A stretch of DNA of 52,798 bases from Caballeronia temeraria (lineage in GTDB: Bacteria; Pseudomonadota; Gammaproteobacteria; Burkholderiales; Burkholderiaceae). Below the pieces are notes generated by a model. It saw nothing but the letters and a program-made list of their open reading frames with translations, searched no databases and was not told the DNA's origin. This document shows positions 8,760 to 17,250 of this stretch, piece by piece (positions within the stretch are counted from its first letter, which is position 1; each line of letters opens with the position of its first letter). Position numbers and translations under genes: made by a program. The stretch is taken from the NCBI RefSeq assembly GCF_001544795.2, contig NZ_FCOI02000043.1, positions 1 to 52,798 of the forward strand, read 5' to 3'.

Positions 8760-8794
8760 CAATGGTTGACAGTTGGATGGTTGGCTGCTACCTT
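8760..8794 (+). promoter_or_regulatory. Promoter with embedded operator (site 3), liv block
   Basis: Operator CAATGGTTGACAGTTG (8760-8775; right arm 5/7) overlaps a -35 TTGACA (8766-8771). A 17-bp spacer leads to TACCTT (8789-8794), a weak -10. A repressor bound here would cover the -35 box. The same register recurs at 15955, 40105, 43339 and 47269. Confidence 0.75.
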
Positions 8795-8894
8795 GGAACT
8801 ACGATGGGCAGCGTCGCCTAACCGGTCTCAAGAACCGCGATCCCACCGATTCAGGTAGGCGAAAAAAGATCAGATCCCGTCAAGGGAGGAGACA

Positions 8895-9146
8895 ATGGAT
8901 TATCTAAAGACACGTCTTTCCGACGCTAGCGCGGCGGCTTTCGACCGCACGTATGCTGCTTGCCGGCACGCTTTCGAAGTAAGCGTGCGGACCCTCGTGA
9001 TGTCAACGCGGCGCTATATCCGGCTCCTCCTTCTACCAGCCGCCGCGATAAAGGGATTTTCATACGAAGGTTCGCTTGTGGATCCGTGCCGCAGTCGCGA
9101 GGGCGCATTGCCGTACGCCTATCGACTGTCGCGAATCAGACTTTGA
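8895..9146 (+). CDS. Possible leader ORF before livH, unknown
   Basis: An 83-residue ORF begins after a very strong ribosome site (AAGGGAGGAGA, 5 bases before the ATG). It is the first start downstream of the promoter at 8766, where a liv operon often has its binding-protein gene. I do not recognise the product, which has no signal peptide. The coding region contains a hairpin with 8-bp perfect arms, GCACGCTT (8966-8973) and AAGCGTGC (8981-8988). It could be a translated leader or a degenerate gene start; low confidence that the peptide itself matters. Confidence 0.35.
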   Translation: MDYLKTRLSDASAAAFDRTYAACRHAFEVSVRTLVMSTRRYIRLLLLPAAAIKGFSYEGSLVDPCRSREGALPYAYRLSRIRL

Positions 9147-9206
9147 TCAGGTCGCAAAAAATCTCAACTCTCACTCCAGCCATACCCTTCCCAAAGAGGC
9201 GTTATT

Positions 9207-10082
9207 GTGGAAACTGCACTGCAGCTGATATTTACGGCTCTGCAGATTGGGGCAGTCTATGTCCTTTTCTCGCTCGGGCTCACCCTCATTTTCGGCGTCA
9301 TGCGCATTGTGAATTTCGCGCACGGCCATTTCTTTACTATTTCTGCATTGGTCGTTAGCTATCTCGTTCCTATCGTGATGGCCCGCGGTGTTTCTGTGCA
9401 AGTAGCTTATCTGGTGTCCGCGGCGGGCGGACTGGTCGTGTCGTTGGCTTTGGCAGTGATTGTTTATAAGTTTGGTTTGCGTTTCTTCCTGCGCGACATG
9501 GATGGAGCATTCATCCTCACAATGGGTATGGCGCTACTACTTGACGGCATTGTGCTCAGTACGTTTGGTGGCGCAGTGAGAGCCGTCCCGGAAATTATTA
9601 GCGGCACCGTCTCCATCTTCGGGGTGGCGGTTACACTGCAGCGCTTGGTGCTCTGCCTGGCTGCAGTCGTGATAACGGCGGCGCTGTATTGGTCAATGTC
9701 TGGAACACGGATTGGCAAGGCGCTCAGAGCTGTGGCCTCCGATCACGAAGCCGCGATGCTTCAAGGTGTTCCCTACAGCCGGCTCGCAATGTCGGGATTC
9801 ATGATTGCAGCCGCCCTTGCAGCGGTCGCGGGCGCGCTCATCGCACCCGTCTCGGTTGTTTCGCCGGTAATGGGCTCTGACTACTTGATGAAAGGCTTTA
9901 TCTCGGTGGTACTTGGGGGCTTGGGTAGCGTCCCGGGTGCCATTGTCGGAGCGCTGTTCATCGGACTTGTGGAGTCGGTTGGTGGTTTCTACTTCGACTC
10001 GTCATCGGCCTCCGTCGCGATCTTCGTGTTGGTGATTGTTGTTCTTCTTGTCAGGCCAAAGGGGCTCCTTGGAAATGCGTAA
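9207..10082 (+). CDS. livH: Branched-chain-type ABC permease LivH
   Basis: This 291-residue inner-membrane permease of the LivH family is almost entirely hydrophobic helices. It has the hallmark SLGLTLIFGVMRIVNFAHGH near residues 22-42 and a C-terminal LLVRPKGLLG. It pairs with LivM to form the channel. The start is a GTG at 9207 preceded by AAGAGG, consistent with the family N-terminus. The last bases overlap livM. The real ligand class need not be amino acids, given the surrounding CoA-ester catabolic genes. Confidence 0.94.
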   Translation: METALQLIFTALQIGAVYVLFSLGLTLIFGVMRIVNFAHGHFFTISALVVSYLVPIVMARGVSVQVAYLVSAAGGLVVSLALAVIVYKFGLRFFLRDMDGAFILTMGMALLLDGIVLSTFGGAVRAVPEIISGTVSIFGVAVTLQRLVLCLAAVVITAALYWSMSGTRIGKALRAVASDHEAAMLQGVPYSRLAMSGFMIAAALAAVAGALIAPVSVVSPVMGSDYLMKGFISVVLGGLGSVPGAIVGALFIGLVESVGGFYFDSSSASVAIFVLVIVVLLVRPKGLLGNA

Positions 10083-11055
10083 ATTTCATCTTTCTTCGTG
10101 GCTGGCTGGCACAGTCTTGGCGGTCGGAGCGAGCGCTTTCGCGACAAATGCCTACGCTATCAGCATCATTAACCTTGCGGCGATCGCGGCGCTAACCGCA
10201 GCGAGTATGCGCTTCGTTATGCTCATCGGCGAAGTTAGCTTTGCAACCGCGGCATTTGTTGGCATGGGCGCCTACGGCGCCGGGGTGGCTACGACGATCT
10301 TCGATTGGCCATTTCCAGTCGCCATGTTGCTCGGCCCGGTCTTGGTTGTCATCGTGAGTGTTCTTTTCGGTATTACTACACTCCGCGTGCGCGGCCCGTA
10401 TTTCATGTTGATCGGGTTCGCCTTCGCCGAAGCGGTGCGCATTGCATTCTCAAAATCCGAGTTCATCGGAGGAACCTCAGGGATGACGGGGATTTTTCCG
10501 CCGAGATTCATGGATACCTGGATCCAGTCATTTGTGGTAGGCACTGTAGCGGTGACAATTTTCGCTCTCTACGTGGTTGAGAAAACCGATTTCGGGAAAG
10601 TGCTCGTCGCGATTCGCGATAACGAAAATATTGCCCGTTCGGTTGGAATCAATGTGCTGTTTTGCAAGGTGGCATGTTTCGCAATCGCATCCTTTTGTGC
10701 GGGCATTGCGGGAAGTCTTCATGCTTTTGTCAATAACGTCATTAGCCCGGGGGACTTCACCTTCTTGCTCGCCTCAATGGCGCTCGCTTATGTAAAGGTT
10801 GGCGGCGAGTCTTCCATCTTTGGGGCAGTTGCAGGCGCCATTATTTTGGTATTGCTCGGAAGCTTCGCGCTCGGGCTTGGTGCAGGTGAGCAATTGTTCT
10901 ATGGTGCGGCGATCGTGCTCGCCGTGCTTTTGATGCCGAAGGGGCTGACGGGGCTGCTCGATAAGTTCGTGCGCAAGGTCCCTCGTGTGAAGCTCGCAGA
11001 GGATTCCAGTCTGGAACAAAAGTCGGCCAGCAAGCTGAGCCGAAACGGAGGCTGA
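10075..11055 (+). CDS. livM: Branched-chain-type ABC permease LivM
   Basis: This 326-residue second permease has a signal-anchor-like start and many helices. The LivM hallmark region GEVSFATAAFVGMGAYGAG corresponds to the usual GQxSLGHAAFMGIGAY, and the end has LLMPKGLTGLLD. The ATG at 10075 overlaps livH by 8 bp, so translational coupling is expected; the in-frame start at 10036 lies inside livH. The cytoplasmic tail is Lys/Ser-rich. It works with LivH, LivG and LivF. Confidence 0.93.
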   Translation: MRKFHLSSWLAGTVLAVGASAFATNAYAISIINLAAIAALTAASMRFVMLIGEVSFATAAFVGMGAYGAGVATTIFDWPFPVAMLLGPVLVVIVSVLFGITTLRVRGPYFMLIGFAFAEAVRIAFSKSEFIGGTSGMTGIFPPRFMDTWIQSFVVGTVAVTIFALYVVEKTDFGKVLVAIRDNENIARSVGINVLFCKVACFAIASFCAGIAGSLHAFVNNVISPGDFTFLLASMALAYVKVGGESSIFGAVAGAIILVLLGSFALGLGAGEQLFYGAAIVLAVLLMPKGLTGLLDKFVRKVPRVKLAEDSSLEQKSASKLSRNGG

Positions 11056-11056
11056 C

Positions 11057-11803
11057 ATGCGTTACAACGGCTCAACGCTTCTTCGGACGACAGGCCTGAC
11101 GCGACGGTACGGTGGTTTGGTCGCGGTTTCCAATCTGAATTTGGATATTCGCAAGGGAGAGATCCTAGGCCTTATTGGACCTAACGGAGCAGGTAAAAGC
11201 ACGACCTTCAATCTCATCAGTGGTTTCGTCAAGCCGACGGCCGGGACGCTTGAAGTTTTTGGGCGAGACTGCACTGGCTGGAAGCCGACCAAGATCAGCC
11301 GGATGGGTTTGGTTCGGACATTCCAACACAGCAGCTATATGCGCTCGATGAAGGTGCGCGACAACGTCCTTTTAGGGACGATGCACAGCATGGCGAGCGC
11401 AGGACCTACTGAGCGCGCTCATCGAGTGGCCGAAACAGCAGAGATCCTAGGCCTCACGCCTTATCTTGACGAGCAGGCTGGCACTCTTCCCCACGGAATT
11501 CAGCGACTCGTGAGCATTGCGATCGCGTTCGCCGCAAGGCCAACACTACTCTGCCTGGACGAACCACTTACCGGTTTGAATCAAACGGAAGTGGGGGCCA
11601 CGCTTGATGTGTTTCGTCAAATCCGCGACGAGTTCGACTGCACCATCCTCTTGGTTGAGCACAACATGAAAGCTGTGATGTCCGTTTGTGACCGCATTGT
11701 GGTACTCCATCATGGGCAGCAGCTCGCTACCGGTACGCCCGCTGAGATAAGGAAAGACGAAAACGTCATCGCAGCCTATCTGGGGAAACGTCATGACAAG
11801 TGA
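11057..11803 (+). CDS. livG: ABC transporter ATPase LivG
   Basis: This 248-residue ATPase has Walker A GPNGAGKST, a signature motif diverged to LPHGIQRLVSIA, Walker B TLLCLDEP and the switch His in LLVEHNM. The C-terminal extension (ATGTPAEIRKDENVIAAYLG) is typical of LivG. It starts one base after the livM stop and overlaps livF by 11 bp. It energises the LivHM channel. Confidence 0.95.
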   Translation: MRYNGSTLLRTTGLTRRYGGLVAVSNLNLDIRKGEILGLIGPNGAGKSTTFNLISGFVKPTAGTLEVFGRDCTGWKPTKISRMGLVRTFQHSSYMRSMKVRDNVLLGTMHSMASAGPTERAHRVAETAEILGLTPYLDEQAGTLPHGIQRLVSIAIAFAARPTLLCLDEPLTGLNQTEVGATLDVFRQIRDEFDCTILLVEHNMKAVMSVCDRIVVLHHGQQLATGTPAEIRKDENVIAAYLGKRHDK

Positions 11804-12515
11804 AGTATTGTCGCTCGAGGTCAAAGGTCTTTCGGCAGGATATGGCGGCGTCCCCGCGATCAGCAATGTCTCGTTGAAAGTCGAACGTGGCTCAGTGGTT
11901 ACGATGATCGGCGCGAATGGGGCGGGCAAGTCCACAGTAATCAAGAGTGTTTGTGGGCTGGTCAAGCCAACCTCCGGCTCAGTTTCGCTTTTTGGTGAAG
12001 ACGTGACAGGCAAATCGCCTGATCGTCTAGTGCCACGAGGTCTTGCGGTAGTACCGGAAGGGAGGCGTCTTTTCGGTGACATGACGTTTCGTGAGAACCT
12101 CGAACTCGGCGCATATACGAAGAAGGACCGCCACGTTGTCGAGCGGAACATGGAGCGAGTGCTGGAACTCTTTCCTGACCTGAAAGACCGTCTTGCGTCC
12201 ATCGCGGGCACGTTCAGCGGCGGACAGCAGCAAATGGTCGCGGTCGCTCGAGCCTTGATGAGTGATCCGCAACTCATACTATTAGACGAACCGACGATTG
12301 GTCTGAGCCCGGCCATGGTGGAACGCATCGCGGAGCTCATCGTGAATGTCTCTAAAAGCGGCGTCGATATTCTCGTCATTGAACAGAACGCGGAGACAGC
12401 TCTCGAGGTTTCGGACAAAGCGTACATCCTGGAGGGTGGGCATGTGATCGCTGAGGGCGACGCAGCGACTCTTGCTGCGAGTGAAGAGGTCCAAAAGGCG
12501 TATCTCGGCAATTGA
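11793..12515 (+). CDS. livF: ABC transporter ATPase LivF
   Basis: This 240-residue second ATPase has Walker A GANGAGKST, Q-loop region PEGRRLFGDMTFRENLELGA (LivF-like), signature FSGGQQQMVAVARALM and Walker B LILLDEPTIGL. It completes an HMGF set but, unusually, the set contains no binding-protein gene. The SDR gene follows after 18 bp, so the catabolic genes probably share the transcript. Confidence 0.95.
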   Translation: MTSEVLSLEVKGLSAGYGGVPAISNVSLKVERGSVVTMIGANGAGKSTVIKSVCGLVKPTSGSVSLFGEDVTGKSPDRLVPRGLAVVPEGRRLFGDMTFRENLELGAYTKKDRHVVERNMERVLELFPDLKDRLASIAGTFSGGQQQMVAVARALMSDPQLILLDEPTIGLSPAMVERIAELIVNVSKSGVDILVIEQNAETALEVSDKAYILEGGHVIAEGDAATLAASEEVQKAYLGN

Positions 12516-12533
12516 CTTGACAGGAGAAGCCAT

Positions 12534-13283
12534 ATGGGAAGGCTGGAAGGAAAAGTCGCGTTTGTTACGGGGGCGGGTGGCGGGATTGGTCGGTCCATAT
12601 GTGAGCGCTTCGTTGCGGAAGGAGCATACGTTGTGGCGGCTGATGTAGACCTCGAAATCGCGCAGACGTCTATTTCTCACGTGAATGAAGGGAAGACCTT
12701 AGCGCTCGCCTGCGATATCACCGATGATGAAGCGGTAGAGCGGGCAATCGGCGAGACCGTTTCAAAGTTCGGAAAACTGGACATCTTGTGCAACGTAGCG
12801 GGTGGCTCGAGCCTGCGTGACGGTAAAGTGACTGAGGTGCCAATTGACGAGTTTTGGCGAACTATAAAACTTGATCTTTATGGGACCTTCCTGTGCTGCC
12901 GGCACGGAATTCGTCAGATGCTGCGCTCAGGGAGCGGCTCGGTCATTAACTTGACCTCGATGGCTGCGGTGATGGCGTTGCCGGGTCGAGACGCTTACAC
13001 CGCCGCCAAAGGCGGGGTGGCCTCGTTGACTCGCTCGATGGCGGCCGAATTTGGCTCTCACTGCATACGCGTGAACGCCATAGCGCCAAGTGTCACCTTG
13101 ACGCCTCGGGTAGTGGCGCGCATGGAGGTCAATGATGCCGCGCAGAAGATGGCTTCGATGCACTTGCTCGGATTTCTTGAGCCCGTCCATGTCGCACATA
13201 TGGCGGTCTATCTCGCTTCGGACGAGTCTGCGCGAACAACCGGTCAGGTCTTTTCGATCGACAGTGGCGCGACAATCGTTTGA
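12534..13283 (+). CDS. SDR family oxidoreductase
   Basis: This 249-residue classical SDR has NAD(P)-binding TGAGGGIG (residues 12-19), CNVAGG, the active-site Ser in NLTSMAA and YTAAK. The acidic residue after strand 2 (AADVD) points to NAD(H). It is preceded by AGGAGA and sits directly after livF. It probably oxidises a hydroxyl group of the imported compound or of a pathway intermediate; the substrate cannot be read from the sequence. Confidence 0.88.
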   Translation: MGRLEGKVAFVTGAGGGIGRSICERFVAEGAYVVAADVDLEIAQTSISHVNEGKTLALACDITDDEAVERAIGETVSKFGKLDILCNVAGGSSLRDGKVTEVPIDEFWRTIKLDLYGTFLCCRHGIRQMLRSGSGSVINLTSMAAVMALPGRDAYTAAKGGVASLTRSMAAEFGSHCIRVNAIAPSVTLTPRVVARMEVNDAAQKMASMHLLGFLEPVHVAHMAVYLASDESARTTGQVFSIDSGATIV

Positions 13284-13316
13284 AAAAGATTGAATCAACC
13301 TTTGAGGAAAACACAA

Positions 13317-14381
13317 ATGAAACTTTGGGCGGTAGTGACCAATGGCGAGCCGTTGCAAGCTCTCAACGAGCCGGACCCGACCCCTCAAGGGGCTGAGGTA
13401 CTTGTAGATGTATCCCATTGCGGTGTGTGCCACTCCGACGTGTATTTTTGGAAGGGTGAATACAACCTAGGCCACGGGAAAGTGCTTCGCCTCACGGACC
13501 GAGGCGTGAAGCTGCCTCGCGCGCCCGGGCACGAAGTGGTTGGCCGAGTCGTGGCGTTCGGCCCGGAGGCAACAGGAGTAAAGGTCGGCGATCGCCGGAT
13601 TGTCTATCCGTGGATTGGATGTGGCGTGTGTGACCGATGCAAGGCGGGCGAAGACAACATGTGCGCGAAGCAAGCGAGTATCGGCGTTGTGCGCAATGGG
13701 GGGTTCAGTTCGCGCGTGCTCGTGCCGCATTCGCGCTACCTTGTCGACCCAGGTGAGATCGATCCCGCAGTCGCTGCCACGTACGCGTGCTCTGGCATCA
13801 CCGTGCTCAACGCGATCCGTAAGCTCGGCACGATGGACCCGACTAGCCCGGTGCTTCTTATCGGCGCGGGTGGTCTCGGACTCGCCGCAATCGCCATGCT
13901 GACGTCGCTTGGACACCAAAACATTATTGCGGTTGATGTTGATGAGGCAAAGCGGCGTGCGGCGATAGATACGGGGGCAACCACAGTACTTGACGGAAAC
14001 GCGGACGATCTGCAAGCGCAAATCGCCAAAGCAGCAGGCGGCACGTTGCTTTACGCGTTGGATTTTGTCAACTGCTCACCGACTGCGAAGGTCGCATTCG
14101 AAAGCCTCGGAAAGGGCGGCAAACTCGTACTTGTCGGTGCAACGGGTGGAGAGCTTGAAATATCACTTTTATCAATGATCCTCGTGCCTCGAACAATCAC
14201 GGGGTCTCAGACTGGCACGCTGCAGGATCTTAAGGATGTCGTCGCCATGGCGCGCTCTGGAAAATTGAAGTCGATCCCTATCGATCACATGCCGTTCGAT
14301 AAGGCAAACGAAGCGCTAGTGAAGCTCAATGAAGGCAAAGTGACCGGTCGCGTGGTACTGGAACGCCCCGAAGTAGGTTGA
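13317..14381 (+). CDS. Zinc-dependent alcohol dehydrogenase (MDR)
   Basis: This 354-residue medium-chain dehydrogenase has catalytic-zinc ligands in CGVCHSD and GHEVVGRV, a structural-zinc loop GCGVCDRCKAGEDNMC with four Cys, and a Rossmann motif LIGAGGLGLAA followed by an acidic DVDE (NAD preference). The ATG at 13317 has GAGG upstream; a TTG 27 bp earlier is less likely. Followed by an aldehyde dehydrogenase, it suggests stepwise alcohol to aldehyde to acid oxidation. Confidence 0.9.
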   Translation: MKLWAVVTNGEPLQALNEPDPTPQGAEVLVDVSHCGVCHSDVYFWKGEYNLGHGKVLRLTDRGVKLPRAPGHEVVGRVVAFGPEATGVKVGDRRIVYPWIGCGVCDRCKAGEDNMCAKQASIGVVRNGGFSSRVLVPHSRYLVDPGEIDPAVAATYACSGITVLNAIRKLGTMDPTSPVLLIGAGGLGLAAIAMLTSLGHQNIIAVDVDEAKRRAAIDTGATTVLDGNADDLQAQIAKAAGGTLLYALDFVNCSPTAKVAFESLGKGGKLVLVGATGGELEISLLSMILVPRTITGSQTGTLQDLKDVVAMARSGKLKSIPIDHMPFDKANEALVKLNEGKVTGRVVLERPEVG

Positions 14382-14429
14382 CCCTACTCCCAACCCAATC
14401 GAGCACACTATCTCTAAACGGACTCCAAC

Positions 14430-15917
14430 ATGAACGATGTAATCACTGCACCGGCGGCCGCCTTTCTTGAGAATCCAGATAAAGATCTGTTCATCGACGG
14501 TAAGTGGCAAGCGCCACGCGAAGGGCAACGGATCGACAGCTTCAATCCAGCGACCGGTAAAGTACTGGTCAGACTCGCTCGTGGTGGAAAGCCAGACATC
14601 GACGCGGCCGTTGCATCTGCCCGTCGCGCTTTCGAGGGACCGTGGAGCCGATTCACACCACATCAGCGGCAGGCACTGCTGATGAAAGTTCACGACGTCA
14701 TCGATGAAAACTTTGAGGAACTAGCTCTGCTGGAGTCCCTCGACATGGGCTCGCCGATCACGCGGACGCAGTCATTCAGGAAGTTTGTCTTGCAAGGAAT
14801 TATGTACTTCGCAAGTCAAACCATGAATTGCATGGGGCAAACGATCCCAAACTCGCTGCCAGGTAGATTCACGACAATGACCCTGAAAGCACCGGTCGGG
14901 GTTGTAGGCGGAATCATTCCGTGGAACGGGCCGCTCATGAGCCAATGGTGGGTCATCGGCGCGGCGCTGGCTACTGGCTGCACGGCGGTTATTAAGCCGG
15001 CTGAAGACGCGTCGTTGACGGTACTGCGTACCGCAGAGCTTCTAATCCAAGCTGGCGTGCCGGAGGGAGTCGTCAATGTAGTGACCGGACTCGGTTCGGA
15101 AGCCGGCGCCGCGCTTGCAGCGCATCCTGGGGTGGACCGGATCGCGTTCACGGGGTCGACCGCCACCGGAAGGGAGATCATCAAGGCATCGGCAGTGAAC
15201 ATGAAACGCTTGCAACTAGAGCTCGGAGGTAAATCTCCTGATGTGATCTTTGCGGACGCCGATCTGGACAAAGCCGTGCCAGGCGCAGCGATGGCTGTAT
15301 TTTCCAATACTGGTCAAGTGTGTTACGCCGGGACACGGCTTTTCGTGCAGCGCAGCATCCAAGAGGCCTTTGTTGAACGCCTCGTCGAGTTCGGGAAATC
15401 CCTGAAGGTGGGCGATCCGCTCGATCCGTCTACTCAGTTGGGACCGCTCATCTCGGAACGTCAGCTTGAGAGGGTGATGGGCTACGTCTCGATCGGCGGT
15501 AATGAGGGCGCCAGCCTGGCGGCGGGCGGGAATCGACTGCAAGGCGACCTTGCGGGTGGATACTTTATTGAGCCGACCATATTCTCCAATGTCTCCAATT
15601 CAATGACGATTGCCCGCGAGGAAATTTTTGGACCAGTCATTTCCGTAATTCCTTTCGACGATGCGGACGAGGCATTGCGCCTCGCGAACGATACCGAGTA
15701 TGGCCTGGGCGGCGCGGTTTGGACGAGCAGCGTAAAGACGATGACGAAGATGATGCACGGCATCAAGGCCGGCACGGTTTGGGTGAATTGCTACGGGCTG
15801 GTCGACCCCGCGGTTGGTTTTGGGGGATACAAACACAGCGGCTACGGCTGGAAGGGCGGACCGCAGCATGTCGAAGGCTTCCTCTATCAAAAGAGTGTCT
15901 GCATTAATGAAGACTAA
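14430..15917 (+). CDS. NAD(P)-dependent aldehyde dehydrogenase
   Basis: This 495-residue ALDH superfamily enzyme has the oxyanion Asn in IIPWNGPL, a cofactor-binding GSTATGREI, the general base Glu in LELGGKSPDVI and the catalytic Cys in NTGQVCYAGTR. It has full family length and should convert an aldehyde to the acid. It is 48 bp after the alcohol dehydrogenase, consistent with one operon, and it is the last gene before the promoter/operator at 15932. Confidence 0.94.
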   Translation: MNDVITAPAAAFLENPDKDLFIDGKWQAPREGQRIDSFNPATGKVLVRLARGGKPDIDAAVASARRAFEGPWSRFTPHQRQALLMKVHDVIDENFEELALLESLDMGSPITRTQSFRKFVLQGIMYFASQTMNCMGQTIPNSLPGRFTTMTLKAPVGVVGGIIPWNGPLMSQWWVIGAALATGCTAVIKPAEDASLTVLRTAELLIQAGVPEGVVNVVTGLGSEAGAALAAHPGVDRIAFTGSTATGREIIKASAVNMKRLQLELGGKSPDVIFADADLDKAVPGAAMAVFSNTGQVCYAGTRLFVQRSIQEAFVERLVEFGKSLKVGDPLDPSTQLGPLISERQLERVMGYVSIGGNEGASLAAGGNRLQGDLAGGYFIEPTIFSNVSNSMTIAREEIFGPVISVIPFDDADEALRLANDTEYGLGGAVWTSSVKTMTKMMHGIKAGTVWVNCYGLVDPAVGFGGYKHSGYGWKGGPQHVEGFLYQKSVCINED

Positions 15918-15931
15918 GTGCTCACTTAAAC

Positions 15932-15983
15932 TTTAAAGATCAATGTTTGAATGGTTGATCTTTAAAAGTTGGCATGATAGTCT
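15932..15983 (+). promoter_or_regulatory. Promoter with operator (site 4) and 12-bp inverted repeat
   Basis: TTTAAAGATCAA (15932-15943) and TTGATCTTTAAA (15955-15966) are perfect 12-bp arms around an 11-bp spacer. The right arm overlaps AATGGTTGATC, in the same register as the other sites: -35 TTGATC (15955-15960), 17-bp spacer, -10 TAGTCT (15978-15983). The stem could also terminate the upstream transcript. Confidence 0.65.
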
Positions 15984-16007
15984 TGGATCAATACAAGGAG
16001 GAGCGAC

Positions 16008-17216
16008 ATGGATACTGCCACGATGGACGACACCCTCTCGGACAACTCTCGCACGCTTGGCGCATGGGAGTTGCCGGAGGAGTTGCGGATGCTTGAAGAC
16101 ACAGTCCGCAAGTTCATGGTTAATGAGGTCTTGCCGGCCGAAGACACATTGCCTCACGACGCTTATTCTCTTCCGAAAGACAAGCTTTCGGTGTTGCAGA
16201 ATAAGGCGAAAGCCCTGGGATTGTGGTGCGTGCAGAGCCCAGCAGCCTATGGCGGTGCGGGACTGAACCTGCTCGCGCAATGCATCATCGCGGAAGAAGC
16301 CGCGAAGTGTCGCATGGGCGCGTATATCCCGGGCTGCGGCGCTTTTGGGTTTGATCCGCCCAGCATCATCTTCGGTGGAACCGAGGCGCAGATTCAGAAA
16401 TATGCGGTGCCGAGCATCGAGCGGGGCGAAAAGGCGTTCTTTGCGATCAGCGAACCGAGCGGGGGATCCGATCCGGCGCGTGCTATCCAGACCAAAGCCG
16501 AACGCGCTGGCGATCGTTATGTGCTCAACGGCAGCAAGATGTGGATCACTGCAGCGGACGAATCGCGGTGGGGTGTGGCATTTGCGCGAACCGGTCCTTC
16601 GAAGAGCCGGGATGGCGTATCGGCGTTCATCATCGACATGGACCGCCCTGGCGTCACCGTCAAGAAGATCCCGGTGATTCGCTCCTATGCGCCGTACGAG
16701 ATCCACTTCGACAATTACGAAGTGCCCGAAGAGAATCTCCTCGGTGTCGAAGGACGAGGTTTCGAACTGGTGGACAAACTGCTTGTTCATGGACGCGTGC
16801 CGTATGCGGCCGGTACGTTGGGCGTGGCCACCGCAGCGTTGCAGCTCGCCATCGATTGGGCCAAGCAGCGCAAGACCTTTGGCTCAATGTTGAGCGACCG
16901 GCAAGCGGTGCAATGGATGATCGCCGACTCGGAAATCGAGCTCCAAGCAGCGCGCTTGATGGTGTACAAGGCCGCGTGGAAAGCGGACTTGGGACAGGAT
17001 ATGAAAGTCGATGCGTCGATGGCCAAGGTCCTCGCAACAGAGACGGCTGGTCGCGTCGTCGATCGCTGCATTCAGATTCTTGGCGGCATGGGAGTCGCTC
17101 AAGAGATGCCGTTGGAGCGTTGGTACAGGGAAATGCGGATCAAGCGCATTGGCGAAGGTCCCTCGGAAGTTCAACGCATGGTTGTGGCGAGGCATCTGCT
17201 CGGCTCGCGTTCCTGA
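16008..17216 (+). CDS. Acyl-CoA dehydrogenase
   Basis: This 402-residue flavin enzyme has the ACAD signature AISEPSGGSDPA, a helical C-terminal domain with QRKTFG, RQAVQWMIADSEIEL and QILGGMGVAQEMPLERWYR. The terminal GEGPSEVQR carries Glu at the usual catalytic-base place. It should introduce a 2,3-double bond into an acyl-CoA and pass electrons to the ETF encoded downstream. The start has GGAGGAG. It opens a second transcription unit under site 4. The GP instead of GT in the base motif is seen in branched or unusual substrate groups, which is only a hint. Confidence 0.93.
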   Translation: MDTATMDDTLSDNSRTLGAWELPEELRMLEDTVRKFMVNEVLPAEDTLPHDAYSLPKDKLSVLQNKAKALGLWCVQSPAAYGGAGLNLLAQCIIAEEAAKCRMGAYIPGCGAFGFDPPSIIFGGTEAQIQKYAVPSIERGEKAFFAISEPSGGSDPARAIQTKAERAGDRYVLNGSKMWITAADESRWGVAFARTGPSKSRDGVSAFIIDMDRPGVTVKKIPVIRSYAPYEIHFDNYEVPEENLLGVEGRGFELVDKLLVHGRVPYAAGTLGVATAALQLAIDWAKQRKTFGSMLSDRQAVQWMIADSEIELQAARLMVYKAAWKADLGQDMKVDASMAKVLATETAGRVVDRCIQILGGMGVAQEMPLERWYREMRIKRIGEGPSEVQRMVVARHLLGSRS

Positions 17217-17250
17217 CAAGTTTCGGCGTTTCGGCGACAAAGGAGAAAGA

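Larger units (their letters stand above)
8463..9206. other. Control region upstream of livHMGF
   Basis: This 744-bp region contains two operator sites (8673-8688 and 8760-8775), a good promoter (8766-8794), a short ORF with a strong ribosome site (8895-9146) and an internal hairpin. Nothing else was recognised between 8463 and 8670. Confidence 0.6.
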
